Source: Neoarius graeffei
Lineage: Eukaryota; Chordata; Actinopteri; Siluriformes; Ariidae
Direction: 5' to 3'
Length of the DNA stretch: 64,000 bases
Assembly (NCBI RefSeq): GCF_027579695.1
Contig: NC_083583.1
Coordinates: 21,962,599 to 22,026,598 of the forward strand
The notes under the pieces: generated by a model
Seen by the model: only the letters and a program-made list of their open reading frames with translations
Told to the model about the DNA's origin: nothing
Databases searched by the model: none
In this document: positions 61,941 through 64,000 of the stretch, in pieces
Layout: the number at the start of each line of letters is the position of its first letter
Numbering within the stretch: position 1 is the stretch's first letter
Program-made: the position numbers and the translations under genes

Positions 61941-62570
61941 TTCTGTCTGTCTAATAGGGAGTATCAAGTATTTATCCTCTCATGGATCATCATCATAGAA
62001 TCCGAATCAGAATGCTAATGGCTGCATTGTAGGTGGCTGATAGATGTCATAGACACCCACCTCTGTTCAGTGATGGTTGTTCCAAGTTGACAAAAATGAA
62101 CGATCCTCTCTGGCTAAGATGTCTGCCAGTTTTCTGGAAGTCCTCTCATACTCCCACACCAGTGAAGGGAACTCATCCCAAAGTGCGTAGAAACATATCT
62201 GTGAAGATACTCAGTCATCCAGGTACATAGTAATCTGTGGTTGGTAGAAGAGAGCAACTGGACTTGCTTGAAAAGTCTTGAACTGGACTTTTCAAGCAAG
62301 TCCAGTTGCTCTCTTCTATGTTTCTACGCACTTTGGGATGAGTTCCCTTCACTGGTGCGGGAGTATGACAGGACTTCCAGAAAACTGGCAGACATCTTAG
62401 CCAGAGAGGATCGTTCATTTTTGTCAACCTGGAACGACCATCACTGAACAGAGGTGGGTGTCTGTGACATCTATCAGCCACCTACAATGCAGCCATCAGC
62501 ATTCTGATTCGGATTCTATAATGATCCATGGGAGGATAAATACTTGATACTCCCTATTAGACAGACAGAA

Positions 62571-62607
62571 CTGAGGATGCCTTTCGGACGAGAGGTGAAA
62601 CGTCTTC
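62571..62607 (+). ncRNA. hammerhead-like motif, arm 2
   Basis: The inverted partner of the motif at 61904. Stem II reads GCCT / AGGT, so one pair is G-U, and the core is CTGAGGA ... TGAAAC. Probably a more decayed copy. Confidence 0.3.
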
Positions 62608-62639
62608 AAGACTTTTCAAGCAAGTCCAGTTGCTCTCTT

Positions 62640-63231
62640 CTACCAACCACAGATTTCCGCAGGTAACGTCACGATTCTGGCTCCAGACTCCCTTGGGATT
62701 TTTCCAGATGCGTTTTGTTATTTTATTTTTTTCTGCTGTAGACAGATGGCCTTGTGCAAAATTACCCTTCTGGATGAGTGTGTAAAGGGACATACTCATC
62801 TCATCTCATTATCTCTAGCCGCTTTATCCTGTTCTACAGGGTCGCAGGCAAGCTGGAGCCTATCCCAGCTGACTACGGGCGAAAGGCGGGGTACACCCTG
62901 GACAAGTCGCCAGGTCATCACAGGGCTGACACATAGACACAGACAACCATTCACACTCACATTCACACCTACGGTCAATTTAGAGTCACCAGTTAACCTA
63001 ACCTGCATGTCTTTGGACTGTGGGGGAAACCGGAGCACCCGGAGGAAACCCACGCGGACACGGGGAGAACATGCAAACTCCGCACAGAAAGGCCCTCGCC
63101 GGCCACGGGGCTCGAACCCAGGACCTTCTTGCTGTGAGGCGACAGTGCTAACCACTACACCACCGTGCCACCTAAAGGGACATACTTTCATATAAAAAAA
63201 CCCCGAAATTGGTCTAGAATATGCCCTTTAA
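62640..63231 (+). mobile_element. 3' part of a THAP-type TTAA element, second copy
   Basis: From GCAGGTAACGTCACGATTCT to TAGAATATGCCCT it matches 47878-48439. The SINE at 62797-63172 is at a different place from the SINE in the other copy. The 5' part, including the THAP exon, is replaced by the inverted repeat. TTAA at 63228-63235 region closes it. Confidence 0.8.
62797..63172 (-). mobile_element. SINE family A, full length
   Basis: Exact 14-bp duplication TAAAGGGACATACT (62783-62796 and 63173-63186). Confidence 0.95.
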
Positions 63232-63629
63232 GTGTTGTTCATAATTTATCAATAAAAATTCAGTCCTCCACATAAGCAAATGTCTACAATAATGATGTCT
63301 GAATATCAGTGTGTGCAATTTGGGGATTAAACCCTCACTGTGGGCATGTAACTGAATTCTGAATATGGTCTTTACTAAAACTATAGCAAAGCACACTAGA
63401 TACAGACTGGTCCTACATATTATTAACTCTAAACATATGCTAAATTTTCTCACATGCCCTGAAACCAAAGGCGTGTTTATGTGAATCAGAAACATGCAGA
63501 GAACTAGTGAGAGGGCCAGCTTGAGAGCATTTTGAAATGCTGAGCACATTTCCCACCCCTTTTCAACGACTGTATCTGACCCGCAGACTTATAAAACAAA
63601 CCTAACAAGTTTAGGGAGAAAAATATTAC

Positions 63630-63763
63630 TTGGCAATTAATTCATCAATATTTATGGGTCCTTGGCTCATGTTTATATGTGCGTGGGAAGTTTGGAAACC
63701 GGCACTTTTCAGATGTGTGTGTAGGTGGTCCAGCACGATGACACAGATGACATCAGCAGACGG
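63630..63763 (-). CDS. possible internal exon of an unidentified gene
   Basis: A CTAACCACAG acceptor (AG at 63765-63764) is followed by 44 open codons and a GTAATA donor-like site. Only this frame is open; the other two hit stops. It reads PSADVICVIVLDHLHTHLKS and ends INIDELIA, which looks protein-like, but I do not recognise the family. On the - strand upstream of tmc6 it would belong to a tandem neighbour whose 5' part lies beyond the window. No second exon was found. Confidence 0.3.
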
Positions 63764-64000
63764 CTGTGGTTAGAAATCAGAGGAAAGATGAATGAGGCAA
63801 GTTCTGTTTCAGTGCTCATATAGAAACCCTCTAAACACTGAAACAATCCTGAATTGAGAATCAGTTTTCAGTGCTGTAAACTGCAGCTGTTGTTCTTTTT
63901 CTCTGTGTGTTCAAAAAAAGAAAAAAAAAGAAGTCTTTTATTGCAGCTGTGTGACAGAAAAAGTAAAGCGAGTAATAGGGAGATAAAGAGATTTATCAGA

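Larger units (their letters stand above)
61724..62772. repeat. ~1-kb inverted repeat
   Basis: Arms 61724-62280 and about 62284-62772 are inverted copies with scattered differences and small deletions; the centre, GTCTTGAACTGGACTTTTCA, is near 62281. The outer ends are the 3' part of the THAP element at 47379. The inner parts hold a Penelope-like 3' signature in each arm. Confidence 0.85.

Noticed and set aside
59724-64000. tmc8 in divergent orientation, as in mammals
   Set aside because: No TMC-type motif or exon was found on the + strand of this stretch.

Overview
This is a stretch of vertebrate nuclear DNA from a teleost fish. Introns have GT-AG borders, there are two recognisable vertebrate genes, and interspersed repeats of fish type are dense: tRNA-derived SINEs, Tc1/mariner, hAT, TTAA-target (Kolobok-like), pogo-like and ISL2EU-like DNA transposons, L2 and Rex-type LINEs, and a Penelope-like fragment. 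Nothing bacterial or viral was seen. The high load of Tc1 elements and of one ~370-bp SINE would fit an ostariophysan such as a catfish, but the species cannot be fixed from the sequence.

Two genes point at each other. On the + strand, 6123-8960 holds the last two coding exons and the 3' UTR of notum, the secreted Wnt-deacylating carboxylesterase; its other exons must lie before the window. On the - strand, 12060-59723 holds what looks like the complete coding part of tmc6 (transmembrane channel-like 6, EVER1). It has twenty coding exons whose phases all agree and which join to an 812-residue protein, close in length to mammalian TMC6. The two 3' ends are about 3 kb apart. A possible exon of a third, unidentified gene lies at 63630-63763 on the - strand.

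Most of the remainder is transposon. Layout: 205-6042, two Tc1/mariner copies, one containing a THAP-coding element and one containing a SINE and a Penelope-like piece; 6123-8960, the notum end; 8961-12060, intergenic with a decayed Tc1 copy and a SINE; 12060-59723, tmc6, whose long introns hold nested hAT elements, an ISL2EU-like element with a GC-rich minisatellite, a near-perfect 729-bp palindrome, a pogo-like element, a decayed LINE, a second THAP-coding element and an L2 LINE split by a SINE; 59724-64000, tmc6 upstream DNA with SINEs and a ~1-kb inverted repeat carrying two opposed hammerhead-like motifs.

Nineteen copies of one SINE family, plus a diverged relative, occupy roughly a tenth of the window. 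Most have clean 11-16-bp target-site duplications. Many long open frames in the window are only the two strands of this SINE read through and are not genes.
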